A stretch of DNA of 64,000 nucleotides from Epiperipatus broadwayi (Eukaryota > Onychophora > Udeonychophora > Euonychophora > Peripatidae): the NCBI GenBank assembly GCA_028023455.1, contig JAQFVV010000072.1, positions 954,501-1,018,500 of the forward strand, read 5' to 3'. How positions within the stretch are numbered: the first letter of the stretch is position 1; every line of letters starts with the position of its first letter. A program made the position numbers and the translations under genes. Positions 22,165 to 34,854 of this stretch are shown here, in pieces. A model generated the notes under the pieces. The model was not told where the DNA came from. It saw only the letters and a list, made by a program, of their open reading frames with translations, and made no database searches.

Positions 22165-22590
22165 TTTTTTTTACTTTACTATTACATAAATAAACATAGC
22201 GCTATATAAAATATCTCATTATATATGTTTAATTTCAACTAAAGAATGACGGTTTGTAAATTGTAAAGATTTCGCAAAGTGTCATTCGTTCAAACTTAAC
22301 AAATGTAATTTAAAGTGATCGTGTAACAGCTTCACACTCTTATTTCCACACTCTTAAGATTTGCCCATACATAAACATTTGGGTCAGAAAGAATGGGTGG
22401 ATTCATTCCATTCTTTCTAAAATACTATATCTCGTGTCTGGAAAAATTGAGTATTCATTTATATAATCTCTTTAAAAGCACATGTGCATTGTCTTAATCG
22501 CTAGTATTACTATTACATAAATAAACATAGCACTATATAAAATAATATCTCACTATATAAAATAATATCTCTTATATGTTAATTAAATTA
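22165..22590 (-). repeat. Dispersed 335 bp repeat unit R2, copy 1, slightly more than one unit
   Basis: The end motif TACTATTACATAAATAAACA followed by TAGCRCTATATAAAATA occurs at about 22175 and again at about 22508, so the copy is just over one period of about 335 bp. Its reverse complement aligns with 27945-28320 (AATGAATACTC, GATCACTTTAAATTAC, TAGTTGAAATTAAACATAT). Starting and ending at the same motif suggests these are stretches cut out of a tandem satellite rather than classical transposons. Confidence 0.7.
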
Positions 22591-23744
22591 TTAAAATTTG
22601 AGTTGGGTATAGATGGCTGCTCATTAATGTTTATATTAGTTATTTCTTAAGATTATCATATGCATAAAATATATATGCCTGTATGTGCATGCCACTTGAT
22701 ATATATTGGTAAATATGACAACTCATGCTGTCTAAATGTACTTACTCATATAGCCTTTAAGTTATTATTGTCAATGAGGCAACTTATGATGTATCAATGG
22801 GTTTACTTTATTGTAAATTTTTCCTAAGCAATTGAATTAATAACATATTTAGAATCGTTTGTTAGTTTAAAGAGGTTTAATTTCAGACTATTGTTTCATA
22901 GTTAGGTTGATGCTGGTGGAGGGATATATGGATATTTATATCAATGTAATGTGAAGTGTTTCAGCATACAGGGCAAACATGTCCAACTGAATACATGACC
23001 CAAAAGTGTAGTAATCATGTTACAATGGGCACAGAATATTCCCTACAACATTGATTTCCTTTAGCTCTATGGATAGGGACTATAAGTCAGCCAAAAGTAC
23101 AACTCTCCCTCCATACATAGCATTTCTCTTTAATATTTTATATGCATGATTCCTTCACCAGACAAACACACATTCCTGTACTAGACAAAGATCATGTCCT
23201 TCAAATATCATGCTGCAGATGTACATCCCTGTCACTGTGGTCTTCATATTGCAGTGATTGTGATTGAATATCATGAAGCAAGCATTGTTTTGGCTATAAA
23301 ATTTTAGGCTGAGGTTGAATGTTTTTGAAAAGTTTTTAATTGTGGAGTCTATGTAGCTTATCTATACTCAACATTCTAAAATAAAAATATTATATAAAGT
23401 GTCCATCAGTGCAGACTAAAATAATAATTTAAATTAAAAATTAATAGTAAAATCTAAATTTATTCCTCAAATTTATATATGTGCATCAATAAATGTTTTT
23501 TGTGTGTGTTATTACTGGCAGTAGCTTATTTTATTTTAAATTTTTCTTTATTAAAATGTTTAAGAATTTATTACAAATCTCTGCTACTCCTTGAGCTAGT
23601 AGCAAGGGCTAATTGTCAATAAAATAAAAGTTGGATATTTAACAATGTGCATCTAGATGCCTACATTATAAATTTTCTAGGTTCAAATAGCCTAGTGGTA
23701 CCCTGTGTGGCAGATAGACAAATTTTCCAAAAATATTCCCTGAC
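22591..23744. other. No gene seen
   Basis: AT-rich to mixed sequence. The part 22900-23290 is less AT-rich but its translations are broken in all frames. Confidence 0.4.
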
Positions 23745-24340
23745 CATTATAATAGGGAACAGGTTAGAGTAATAAATTTGAGTGTTCATGAGGACCATCA
23801 TTGATTCAATTGTTGAAGAAAACAGTAGAAGTCCAACTACAAAGAGTATACTGAAAAATAATTTTGTAGTCTGAAATAAGGCTCAGCTTACTGCTAGTTT
23901 ATAAAAAAGTTTTTGAAAAAGAATTGAAGAAAATCATGTGATGAAACTTAGCTTGAAGCTATGTATAATCGAATCTCATCATGTAGCCTGTTCACTAAAG
24001 AAAATATAGAATAGCCCCAAAGTAATATGCAACAAACTTTGTTTCCATCCAAAAGTATGATTCTCATTGTGGGTTAGCTCAATCCGCAAGTTATTACATT
24101 GAAAAAAGAATATATTGAGTTTGTGTGAAATCTGAAATGAATACATTTAACTGTGTACATTACCCTGGAAATATGTATTAATGGAAGTTACAAGAAAAAA
24201 AACTGAAATTACAACTACAACTCAAAAGAAATAAAAAAACATGGTAATTTAAGGTATTTTAATGTGCACATCTATAACTACATTTATCAGTAATTTTTAA
24301 AATAAGTAATACTTGGTAATATTGAATAATTATTTATTTA
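23745..24340 (+). repeat. Dispersed repeat R1, copy B (both blocks)
   Basis: First block 23745-24130 matches 16990-17350 and second block 24185-24340 matches 20925-21075. Same strand and order as copy A, but contiguous here. This is likely the ancestral arrangement, with copy A expanded. Non-coding. Confidence 0.75.
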
Positions 24341-26439
24341 TTGTTTTTCCCCAAAATGTAATTGTATGGAATTTTTATAAAAAAAGTGAAGAGAGGTTTT
24401 AGCTAATTAATTTTTTGTTTATCTTTATGAAATTTTGTTTCACAATTTTGGTTAATGAAAAAAAAATTGATTTTTAAAGTGAAAACTAATTATTTTAATG
24501 AGTAAGAATCCACAACTGATTAATCATATTTTTTACATGAAATTATTTTTTGGTTAAAATGTATGATAGTTGGAATTACTGTATCATACTTTTCTTAATT
24601 AATTTATTTAATAGTTATTAAAAATAAGTGCTAATGTCTTTATTCCTCCAGCTAACTGTTCTATGATTTGGCAATGTGTTTAACTGGATTTCATTATAGC
24701 ATAATGTTTTACGGATTTATGACTTATCACAATAAAACTATTCAAATTTAACACATATTGAGCTTATATTCATCTCTCTTATTCACAGTCACAATCTGTA
24801 AGGTCTTGTGATTTTGAGTTAGCTCTAAAACAATAATGGTTAATTTATTTGTATGTGGTTTGTTTGGTTATCCAAATAGTTCTCTAGCTGGAACAAATGT
24901 GTCATGTTTAAAGTCTATTCACTGCATTATACACATTTTTCAAGAACATTTAGTTTATAGTTGGCTTGTACACTCATGGTATCATATGCATTGATGATGA
25001 TCAGCATATCAGGATCCCACAATTATTTTTATTACTTTAGATTGTTTTGTATAATGTCCTAAGTTTGGTACTGACTATAAAATCTCTTTTAAATCCAATC
25101 ATAAAGTGACTGATATTTGATAAATACTGGTGAAACAACTTGTAACATAATTATTGTTATAACTTATTTTTTAATGCTAATCCTCATGCACCTTATATAT
25201 ATATTAGCTCATTTTATATTTGACAATATTAATTCATTGATGATGACTTTATCTTGTGGGGATGTTGATTATTCCCATCTCCCCATGTTACCCCCTACAC
25301 CTCCATATTGTTACCATATATGCATATCTTTATCTGGAAGCATATTGAGATAAAGTATTATAATTAACTTCTGATATTTTATAATTTCTTAACCAAATTT
25401 ATTCTATAACTCAGTACTGAGCTATGACTCAGAAGATCCAATATTTAGAAGTTTCTATAGTCAAGGTAAAATATCCCATCTAGCACTAAGATCATTTTCT
25501 TATCTTACTTAAAAAGTTGAGTGAAGAATCTTTGATTGTCAATCACTGACTCAATTTTAACAAAATTGGCCTTTTTTAAATCCAAAAGAATAGGCAAAAT
25601 AAAATGTTCTGATATGTATGTATTAAAATCTTACACTATATCTTAAATTTAATATTTGGATAAACATCACTAACCCACTTTACATCAGAGGTCCATATGA
25701 TGACACTCTGAAAAGAACATACAACTCTATATAAATTATCAAAATAGCATACTATATAATATAAAAGCAGTTTCCATTATGGCAAATCGTCACTAAGCAA
25801 ACGACTAATGTTTTCTACTGTTCATATATTCCATGATCTTGAAATATATATAGGTTATTTATATTCTTTTTTGATTTTAGGCTAACTAAAGTATTTGATA
25901 AACATTCTACCAATTGAGGATTATATTTAAATAAATAAAAATAGATCAATGCCAATAAAAATACTACAAATAATGGGAGAAAAGACAAAACAATACAAAA
26001 AAAGCTTAAAAAAGTATAAATATATGAAGAGAGAGAAGGATCAGACTGCAGTAGTATCTGATTTAAGACAATGCACTTTGTTCTTGAAGTGAGGCAGCCA
26101 GCAGTAATCCGAGACAGAAAGATATCACTGGTATTATATTTTGAAATAAAATCCTTGTTTTTTACTTCACCTTTGAATGGTAAGTTTTAAATTGCACTTT
26201 ACACAAAAAAGTGAAGCTTGATCTTAGTAGAAAAGAATTATACAGCTGAGCACTTTCAGAGAGCTTAAGTCTCCATATTGATAGTCTATCTTGGGAGTGT
26301 CGGCTTACATTGAGATTTTAATCAAAGTATAGCAGTAATTTACGCAAAATTTATTCCAAGTTTTCTTTCATAAAGACCATTTTCTGGAGATTGCAAAGCA
26401 TGATTCTTTTCAGTTTATTGCATAGTTGACATTTGCAAT
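24341..26439. other. No gene seen
   Basis: Two kilobases of AT-rich DNA. The 78-codon ORF at 25117-25353 has no recognisable features. The right end (from about 26000) may hold the eroded 3' part of the Penelope-like element. Confidence 0.4.
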
Positions 26440-27215
26440 AAAGCATGCCATCCTTTTTCTTTCATATCATTATGTTCAGTGCACAATGACCTTGCCATAG
26501 TGGATTCGGTACTCAAAGAATATGGATTTGTTTTCAGTATTATTTAGAGCTCTCCTATATAAATAATGATGTTGAGTTGTTCTGGTGGTGATGTTGACAC
26601 GGGTCTCTCCATAACATGCTGCTCTACATCCACTGGTTGGGAATGAAATTTTGTAAATTGCTTGGGCTATTTAATCAGAAGGTATTTTGTTTTTGGTATT
26701 GTTTATTATTCTGTTTGTTGAAGGTGGAGTGTGGAATCCTAATTCGAAGGACTCAGCAAGTATTTTATAATATTTCCTAGCAATTGATGGTATGTAAGGT
26801 AGCAGCATTCTTGGTTTATTGTTTCTAACCGTGTCAGTTTGTAGCTTAGTTTGAAATTGCCTAATCTTTTTGTAGATAACATGTGAAAATCCAACATTTT
26901 CTAGTTCTTTAATATAATTTGTGAGGTTCTTTTTGCGGTCGGCTTCAAATTCACATAGTCTATGATTTCTGTGCAGGAAGGATGCAAGTCCAGCCAATTT
27001 ATGTGAGTTTGAATGTATAAATCCTCGAATTTCCAATGGCATGACTATCATGGTGTAGGTAAATTGGGGAGGGTTTCTATGAACTTGAATATCTTGGTAT
27101 TTAACATTGTTCTGGAGGTTTTCTGGTATGCAGTTAATTGTTAAGGAGGTTTGTGTTCGCAGTTCTTTTTGAATATCCGTTATTATTTGTTCTGGGGCCG
27201 TATTTGCTTTTCAAA
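26440..27215 (-). pseudogene. Penelope-like element fossil: RT C-terminal region plus GIY-YIG endonuclease
   Basis: The minus-strand frame is open from about 27213 to a stop at 26671-26673, then continues in the same frame to about 26476. The first part reads RGFIHSNSHKLAGLASFLHR then ENVGFSHVIYKKIRQF, in the style of the linker after the reverse transcriptase fingers/palm in Penelope-like elements. After the stop comes IYKISFPTSGCRAACYGETR and TTRTTQHHYLYRRALNN, a GIY-YIG-type endonuclease with the YGET piece eroded from an expected YIGET. It is truncated at the 5' side: the catalytic RT YADD block is not seen. It parallels the GIY-YIG fragment at 38484-38810. Confidence 0.7.
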
Positions 27216-27944
27216 ATAATTGAGAAAAATACTAAATATTTTCATTTTGTATAATAATTTAAAAATAACAAATTTAAATTCTAACGAATCTTAACACTTA
27301 CGAAGATGTCAAATGGGTCGTCATCAATTATAATGATGTAAAACTAATTTACATTGACGCTGCTTCAATACATCAACCAAAGATTGTGATAAATGTCCGT
27401 TACTTCTTATTCAAGAGAAAGCTTTACTATTCACTGGGAATAAAATCTGTAAGGAAGACATAATACCGACGTGAAGATTAATATGACTTTCTAATCTTAT
27501 TTTGATCATATATCTGTAAAATGATTTTTCTTAAAAAAAAAAATCATGTTATTAATACAACGACATATTATTAAACTTTCTAATAAATATATTACGCAGA
27601 TTTTATCTCATTTGGAAAGTTAAGAATATATATATATTATTTATTTGATTGATTAACAGCTAAAGTCAATACATCAGTGATTTTGTTATATTAAATCTAA
27701 TATAGCTGAAGCATAAATGGAAATTTGAATGTATGAATATAGGTTTTGAATTGAAGATTATATTAAAAGGCTCAATAGAGAAGTATATATGCATTATACA
27801 CATAGAAAACAATTATATGTGCAAAATGTCTTATAATATACACGCACATTAATAAAAAATTAAACATGGAAATATGTGGAAATAAATTAAACTGATTGTA
27901 GGTCAAACAGTGCCCCCAAACATTCTTATATTAACATTATTAAT
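27216..27944. other. No gene seen
   Basis: AT-rich DNA, no supported features. Confidence 0.4.
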
Positions 27945-28320
27945 GTAATAATCAGCCATTAAGCTAATGCACATGCGCTTTATGGATTTTTAACTATAAA
28001 TGAATACTCTCACTTCCAAACACAAAATAAAGTCTTTGTGAAAGGATAGAATAAATTATCCTTTCTACCCAAACTTTTATATATGGGTAAATTTTAAGCA
28101 TTTGGGAATGACAGTGTAAATATGTTAAGCAATCACTTTAAATTACCTTTACTATGCCTGAATGAATGATGCTTGCGAAATTTACTAGAATTTATGATAC
28201 ATCATTCTTAGTTGAAATTAAACATATGTAAATGAGCTATGTATTTTATGTAGCACAATGTTTTTATAAACTGTAATAGTAATAATCAGCCATTAAGCCA
28301 ATGCTCATTATTAATGTAGG
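27945..28320 (+). repeat. Dispersed 335 bp repeat unit R2, copy 2
   Basis: GTAATAATCAGCCATTAAGC followed by YAATGC occurs at about 27948 and again at about 28281, so again slightly more than one period. The interior aligns with the reverse complement of 22190-22500. The orientation is opposite to copy 1. Confidence 0.75.
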
Positions 28321-28864
28321 AAAATTTCTTGCTCATATTTATTCAGCAGAAATCGTGGTGCTCCAGGCAGCTGATGAGGAATATTGGCCTAACATTAATA
28401 CAATCTGCGGGTGATTGGCCAGTTATTTACAAAATATAGGCATAATGTTTGAAGCTTCATTTAACTTAATTTTTTCAAGCACACAAATATATATATATAT
28501 ACTGTATATATGTGAATGTAACCAAAAAAAATTGCTGTTGAAGAAGTTAAAAAATATATATCAAATAGACTAAAGAATCAGCTTGTACCAAATGTGAACT
28601 CGTAGGATGGTTTGTGTATTTCTTTCAAAATTCAATGTTTTTGTGCACTCATTTTTTTCTTCTGAAGGTAGAATGGTCATTATTAATGACGCATCACTGC
28701 TGATGATGATTTATAATAAATAAGCTTTAAAACTTCAGTGAAGGTTTGTTTTAATATAATACCACACAGGAATATGGCTAGAGTCAAACACAGTAGATCA
28801 TAATTTCCTTTTCACAATGAAGTCTGATCTTTTTTTTACAATATCTATCTTCTTCTTATTGGTC
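28321..28864. other. No gene seen
   Basis: AT-rich, with an (AT)n run near 28486-28500. No gene. Confidence 0.4.
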
Positions 28865-29075
28865 TATAACACTCTAAGACATCTTCCAATTAGCAATCAT
28901 TATGCCTTTCTATCTGTAAATCTTTCTATGGGTTTCTCCATATATTTCTACTTTCCAGCTTCTTTTTGGATGCTCTTCTTTTCTCTTTCTTGGTGGCATC
29001 CAGTTTAATATTTCTTTTGGTAATCTTTTCTGAGATATTCTCTATGTATATCTAAACCATTCCAACAGTCTTATG
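28865..29075 (-). pseudogene. Non-LTR retrotransposon (LINE) C-terminal fragment
   Basis: The minus strand reads RLLEWFRYT-stop-RISQKRLPKEI then LNWMPPRKRKKEHPKRSWKV, the typical end of LINE polyproteins in which 'WFGHVxRM...RLPKxILxWxPxGKRKRGRPKxTW' follows the reverse transcriptase. A stop and a frame shift interrupt it and the rest of the ORF is absent. The 63-codon plus-strand ORF in the same place (28817-29008) is its shadow. Confidence 0.65.
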
Positions 29076-29746
29076 AGTTTATTTATTATAGTATTCAATA
29101 TTCATTGGTTCTTAAATTCTTTGATTGCTAATATATTTTGCCCTACAATACTTCTTGCAAAAATTATTCACATGAGATGTGGCACAATTTGAAATACTTG
29201 TATTTTAGATTTAAAGAAAATTGACATTTCTTTTGTATAAACAGTATATTTTTAAATTGTGTAATCTAAAAAAAAAATTGGAAAAAAAAAACCCAAAACA
29301 TTTTTAAAAATTTGCTTCTAGTTTCTAACCACTTTAAAATATATTATATTACCCATACTAATTCCCATCTGATCTCTAAAGTTAATCATTATAACTTCAG
29401 ATAGATTTGTTATGCTTACCTGAGAAACCTGAGGATTATAATGTTAAGCATTCTTGTAACAATTATGCATATAGCTTAACTATTTTATATGTAGTTCGAA
29501 ATACCAAAAGTCTTTAAAGTTTATGGTATGGTTCTGAATATAAGGTGAATAAGGTGTATTAAGAAAATCATTTAATAGAAAACTATCACCAATAATAAAT
29601 ATGAATATGTCTTCAGTAGACAACATTAAAATGTAATAATAGTATAGTTAAGATACAATTATAGTTTAAGAACTACTTTAAATTTCATGATACATTTACT
29701 GGATGGCATATTAGCAAGAAAAGCAATCAAAAAAATAATAAATTAT
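29076..29746. other. No gene seen
   Basis: AT-rich DNA, no supported features. Confidence 0.4.
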
Positions 29747-29986
29747 ATTGTATTTATATATTGTACTATTTTCATCATCTAAGTATTGAATGTATTGAAA
29801 TTTTTTAAATAAAATTTTCTAAATACATTCAACTGTTCGTAATAGCACACAAGTTAGATATATACTAACCTGTGTGCTAATACTATCAGTTGAATGTATT
29901 TGGAATATTTAAATAAGGTTAAATTTTTTTAAAGACATTCAATACTCATATTAGATGATGGAAATAGTCCAGTATATAAATACAAT
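29747..29986. mobile_element. 240 bp palindromic MITE (family Fb3)
   Basis: ATTGTATTTATATA at 29746-29759 is mirrored by TATATAAATACAAT at 29973-29986. Inside, TACATTCAACTGTTCGTAAT is mirrored by AATACTATCAGTTGAATGTA, and CACACAAGTTAG by CTAACCTGTGTG around a centre near 29865. Pairing covers almost the whole element. A related single arm lies at 32755-32890. Confidence 0.85.
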
Positions 29987-30281
29987 TAAAACACCAGCAT
30001 CACAATCCTTCAGAAAAACAGCAAGAAATTATATGTACGTATGTATTATTGAATTTACTAAGTAATCTTTTCATAAGCAAGACAAGAAGTAATCTGTAGG
30101 AAATTAAATAACAGCAATAATTATATTAAACAAAAACAATAAAAAAATAAATCAATAAAAAGTTAGTATATAATTAAATGGCTTAAAGATATGCTGTAAT
30201 GAAAGCCTGGCTCATCAAAGTAGCACATATTTAAGCCAATAAACATCACATGACCACTACTTCTTATGCTTGTGTATAACT

Positions 30282-30548
30282 GTTATTAAAACAGGCAAAA
30301 CTCACTATACGCATTGCTACACACAACAAGCTAGGGTAATCAATGGATGCCAGAAGGCTTGTGCATAAAATCCCCATCTAGTGCCTACTCATTCAATATA
30401 CCCAGACTAGTTTCTGGCTTGTGGCTGGGGATATTGAATGAGTAGGCACTAGATGGGGATTTTATGCACAAGCCTTCTGGCATCCATTGATTACTGTAGC
30501 TTGCAGTGTGTGGCAATACGTGTAGTGAGTTTTGCCTGTTTTAGTAAC
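30282..30548. mobile_element. Fb2 foldback, near-perfect palindrome
   Basis: Arms 30282-30405 and 30425-30548 (124 bp each) are reverse complements with only a few differences, around a 19 bp loop. The core is CTAGTGCCTACTCATTCAAT and its mirror ATTGAATGAGTAGGCACTAG. The high arm identity suggests a recent origin or gene conversion between arms. A plus-strand transcript would fold into a long hairpin. Confidence 0.92.
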
Positions 30549-31006
30549 ACATATTGTTTTGTACCCAAGATTTATTACCATAATAGTTGACAACTGTCTA
30601 CATACTCTGGTAAAATATATTTTATTACATGTGTGTGTGTCTAAAAAAGTGGAAAACAAAAAAAGTACTACATAACAGATACATAACAGTAATAAGTGCT
30701 TGACATATAATTTCAGATTAGTAGTAATTTCATGTAAGGAAAATATTTCTAATACCAATCAATAATGTGATGAATAGTTCTGCATTTAAATTTTATGCAT
30801 TTTTCCAACATAGATGATTCAGGCATGACAGAAAATGTTCTGACATGTATCTCTTATTTTAAAAAAAATCGTTGCTTTAGCCTCAAACCAAGAATGTTAT
30901 GGCAATAAGTGGATTAAATAAAAGCTGTAAATAAGGTAATCCGTAAGAAATTAAATGCACATATATATTTGTTCACAAAAATTGCAAAACAATAAACAAA
31001 AAGTAA

Positions 31007-31100
31007 TCTTTAACAAATTAAATGATGGTAACAAGTGTTTGAAATATAATTTCTCTTTAACAAATTAAATGATGGTAACAAGTGTTTGAAATATAATTTC
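31007..31100 (+). repeat. Two-copy tandem duplication, 47 bp unit
   Basis: TCTTTAACAAATTAAATGAT then GGTAACAAGTGTTTGAAATA runs from 31007 and again from 31054 with essentially no differences, indicating a recent slippage duplication. Confidence 0.9.
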
Positions 31101-31151
31101 AAAAATCACATAGTAAATATAAAACTACTAAAGACCACAGGATCACCATTC

Positions 31152-31375
31152 TTTATGCTTACACAAGCTGATTATCCAGAGGCTAAACTCTCCATACAGT
31201 AGCGCCACTCAGTGCAAGCCAGAGTAATGAATGGATGCAAGAAGGTTTGAGCATATAATTCCTATCTAGTGCCTACTCACTGATGAAAGACGCAAGCTTA
31301 AAACTAGTCTAGGAATATTGGACGAGTAGGCACTAGATAGGCACTATTGTATAGACAGTTTAGCCTGTGTAAACA
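31152..31375. mobile_element. Fb2 foldback, third copy
   Basis: Outer arms TTATGCTTACACA and TGTGTAAACATAA, then GGCTAAACT and CAGTTTAGCC, then the family core CTAGTGCCTACTC mirrored by GAGTAGGCACTAG. The right arm is shorter, having lost the block that pairs with 31205-31255. Same family as 30282-30548 but more decayed. Confidence 0.75.
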
Positions 31376-32754
31376 TAAAACTTATGGTTATTTACATTTC
31401 TTTTTTTAAAATGTAAATTTTCCTTATTAATTTAGCTCCCCGCCCCAAATACTGTCAACAAAGACCTCTATTTTTTACTGCAATTTGAAAAGAAAAGGGT
31501 CCCTCAGAGCAGTAAATTAAAAAAATTCATCATTCCTTTAAAAAAAAAAAGTCACAGAGTCCATCTTGAAATTAGCAATTAAAAATATTTGTTAATTTTA
31601 TTGTTAAAAATATAACAAATTTATCTGTCTCACGTTTTACCATTAAAATTGCTTTGGATTTCTTTTTTCATTATTATTTTGCCTTTTTTTTTTTTTGACA
31701 TATAAATATATACATTTAACTTCATTGTTTTTCCACTAAAATGTCACCCAATGGCTAGATCATGAAATCCAAGATAGATCATATACTATAACAATATCAT
31801 ATATAATTATAATGATATTTAATAATGAGAAATAATCTTTTATCAAATTAGATTTTTAGTTAGCACCAACTTCCCAATATTGTCATCTATCACTTTTGAA
31901 ACACGACTCTTCAAACTAATCTTAAGTGGTTGCTACAGATAATTCTTTATCCTTTTCCTTGTTTTATCATTTCAATTTATATCATTACACCCCTGAAATA
32001 TATTTTCAAATTAAAATAACAAAACAAACTTTATTTTTTGGAAAAATACTTAAATCTAAATTTTATTTCTACAATGAAAAATGAACAAAAAAAAAGTATA
32101 CACAAATGATTACAGATAAGTTTACATAAATCATAATATAAATCACATAAAAAGTATACTAAAAATATATAATGTAGAGATAAATCTTTTACATAATTAA
32201 TTAATTAAAAAAGTAAATATTTATAATTTTTAATTACTCAAAAAATAGATTGTCTAAACAAATAATTATAAAAGATTTCAGGAAACGGAATTTTTATTTC
32301 AACAGATAAATAATGACAAAGAATTTTTTTTATTATTATTTAAAAAAATATCTATTTTTTTTTTCTTTATAAAAGTATGTCTATAGATATCCCATATTTG
32401 ATCGTTTAGTTACTATCTGAATTGAAGATGAAGAAAAGTGAAAATTTTAGCACAAATAAAATTCATGTCTACATTTAATTAAACTCTTTACTAAAACTAA
32501 ATATGGTACAATTTTAAAACAGTGTTTCTCAAACTTGACCACAGAATACGTCAAAGTTTTTAATATCAAACGATTATTAGACATTAGTGACCTCATTTTC
32601 TTCATTCACTATCAGTATGCATGATTGATTTGTATTTAGCAGAAAAAAAAACAATTCTCTAAATTTAATATATTTAAATATAATAATCAACCTAAATAAA
32701 ATTGAAACAAACGACTAATTATTGTTTCCTGAAGGTTTGTGATGATAATGTTTT
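31376..32754. other. No gene seen
   Basis: Very AT-rich, with many A and T runs. No supported feature. Confidence 0.4.
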
Positions 32755-32890
32755 AGTTGTATTTATTGTTTGGACTATTTCCACCGTCTAATATGAGTAT
32801 TGATTATCTTTAGGAAAATTTAACATTATTTAAATATTCCAAATACATTCAACTATTAGTAATAGCACATCAAACAGGTTAGTATATGCA
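32755..32890. repeat. Fb3 single arm
   Basis: GGACTATTTCCACCGTCTAA, TATGAGTATTGA, AAATATTCCAAATACATTCA and AACAGGTTAGTATAT follow the order of the reverse complement of the right half of the palindrome at 29747-29986. The other arm is missing. Confidence 0.7.
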
Positions 32891-33383
32891 CAATGTTTTG
32901 AGAGGTATTATTCTCTCCTTTTGACCAGTGATAGTACTAGTGTGGGAATCGAACAGGAACCCTTAGATTCTTGAGTATTGAGACCGATGTAAGCCAGGAT
33001 GATAATTAAATAATTGTAAATATAATTACTTATTTCAATTTTATTTAGATTATTATAATAAGTATATACCTATAACAACATTGTGGACAAATATATTTTT
33101 TTTTATATTGGATATTTGACCATTGTATATATTTAATATATTTAACCAAAAACTGATTAAGGGTTCAGCTAGTTCAAAAGCTTGCATAATGATAATGTTT
33201 GAATAAATAAGTCACCACTATTAATTGTAGAGACAAATATCTGTTTAAATATGTATACTTGATATGGTACCTGAAAATGGACGTCAACAATTTTGAAATT
33301 AAAGATTATTAAATTGATTTACAAAAACGAAACTAAAGAGCAATCGAAGTGAAACATTTTTTTAAAAATAAAAAATGGAGTGG

Positions 33384-33477
33384 TTTTTTTTTTTTTATAT
33401 GTCAAAGCGTTAACCGGGAAGCGAACCTGGGTGGGCTGCTTGGAAGGCAGCTACGCTAACCGCTAGGCCACCAACGC
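33384..33477 (-). mobile_element. tRNA-Gly(TCC)-like SINE or tRNA retropseudogene
   Basis: On the minus strand 33477-33407 folds as a tRNA: acceptor GCGTTGG pairs with TTAACGC (two G-T wobbles), anticodon stem GCTGC/GCAGC is perfect with loop CTTCCAA (TCC), and the T loop is TTCGCTT. The T stem has an A-C mismatch and the B box has lost its conserved A (GGTTCGCTTCC), so I do not call a working tRNA gene. After the discriminator region comes TTTGACATATA and a T-run on plus (A tail on minus), the same tail as the other SINEs. Confidence 0.8.
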
Positions 33478-34854
33478 TTTCATAAAATGACAGATCTACA
33501 GACAACCATTCATTCATGTAGGCAACAATAGCAAAAAAAAAAACTTTTATATATCAAAATATTTTATTTTTTAATAATTAACAAAAAAATATTTTTTCCT
33601 CATTGAGAAGAATTATTAATCTCACACTATCACGAGTATTCAATGATCATTAATTTAAAAAACGCTGTTTTAACTATCCAGAGATTATTAACAGTGATTA
33701 AAATCTCTAATTAGTGTAAAATTTCTTAAATCAGAAAATGCAAATTAGTCACATGGATGTTGGCAAGACAGTTCTTGGCTTGAATTTGAACATGATATTT
33801 AAATAAATAAACTAAAAAGACAGATGAATTTTCATGAATCTCATTTTTGTTTAGATTGTAGAAGGCGGATGATCATTTTAAGATCAAATCTTTATAAATC
33901 TGAATACTTACTTTGTATACTTGTGACAATTTTAACAGCCTATAATTTTTCTAAAAATATATACTTTTATCAATATTTACATAATGATGATTTTGTATTT
34001 AATATCAAAATTGGAAGACATTAAAGCGTATTTACTTTAATTGTTAAATATTGAATAATCTATGATACTTAATAAGGCAAGATGTGGTAGAATACTTTTT
34101 TAAAAAAATAATTATAATTGTAAGATTATTAAAAAATTAAAACAATAATTTGAAATTTTAAAATAAATATTTTTATAGTGGCAATGACTTTTCACTATAG
34201 AACCAAACTGTATTAAGCACTAAGTTATATTAATAGTTACTAGATGGCAGTGCAGTCAATATCCTTTTTTTTTTGTTGCAAATAATGCAAAAGATATCGA
34301 GCTGTTATTAGAGAAGTTTGGAGAGGTAATGTGGAGTATGAAAATTAAACTCAGTGAGGAAAATATCTAAAATATTACTATCTAATAGAAATGAAAAATT
34401 GAAGGATAGAAAATGCAACATGTTTATATAGATTCAATACTTTGATAAATGGGAAAATAAATTATATAAATAGTTTAAAACTAGAGTTGAGAAATACAAA
34501 ATAGAATGGGATTAACGTTTGTCATATAATAAAAATGCGATATTTTGCATTGATTAGAGATTACAATTTTTTTTTTACACAGAATATTAAAAAAAAAATA
34601 GAGATAAGTATTAATTAATGAAGTATGGACAGCAAATGAGGATATGGAAAGGGGAAATCAACTGTTATATGAGTAAAATTAAAAGAAATATACTTGGAAG
34701 TTTACTATATATGAATAAAAACAGATTAGAAAAAATGTTTAATTGTATTATGTGAAAATGAAAAAGTTGGGCAAGAAAAACTTTACATTGTGTAAGTTAA
34801 CAGATAGACAATTTATTTTTATGTATTTATATGAAACATGGGATAAATATGAAA
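33478..34854. other. No gene seen
   Basis: AT-rich; from about 34290 rightwards the plus strand becomes purine-rich, possibly an eroded coding remnant, without a recognisable protein. Confidence 0.35.

Noticed and set aside
28817-29008. 63-codon membrane-like ORF on plus
   Set aside because: The minus strand of the same bases reads as a LINE C terminus, which explains the sequence better.
33407-33477. Functional tRNA-Gly gene
   Set aside because: Broken B box and T-stem mismatch plus the SINE tail argue for a retroposed copy.
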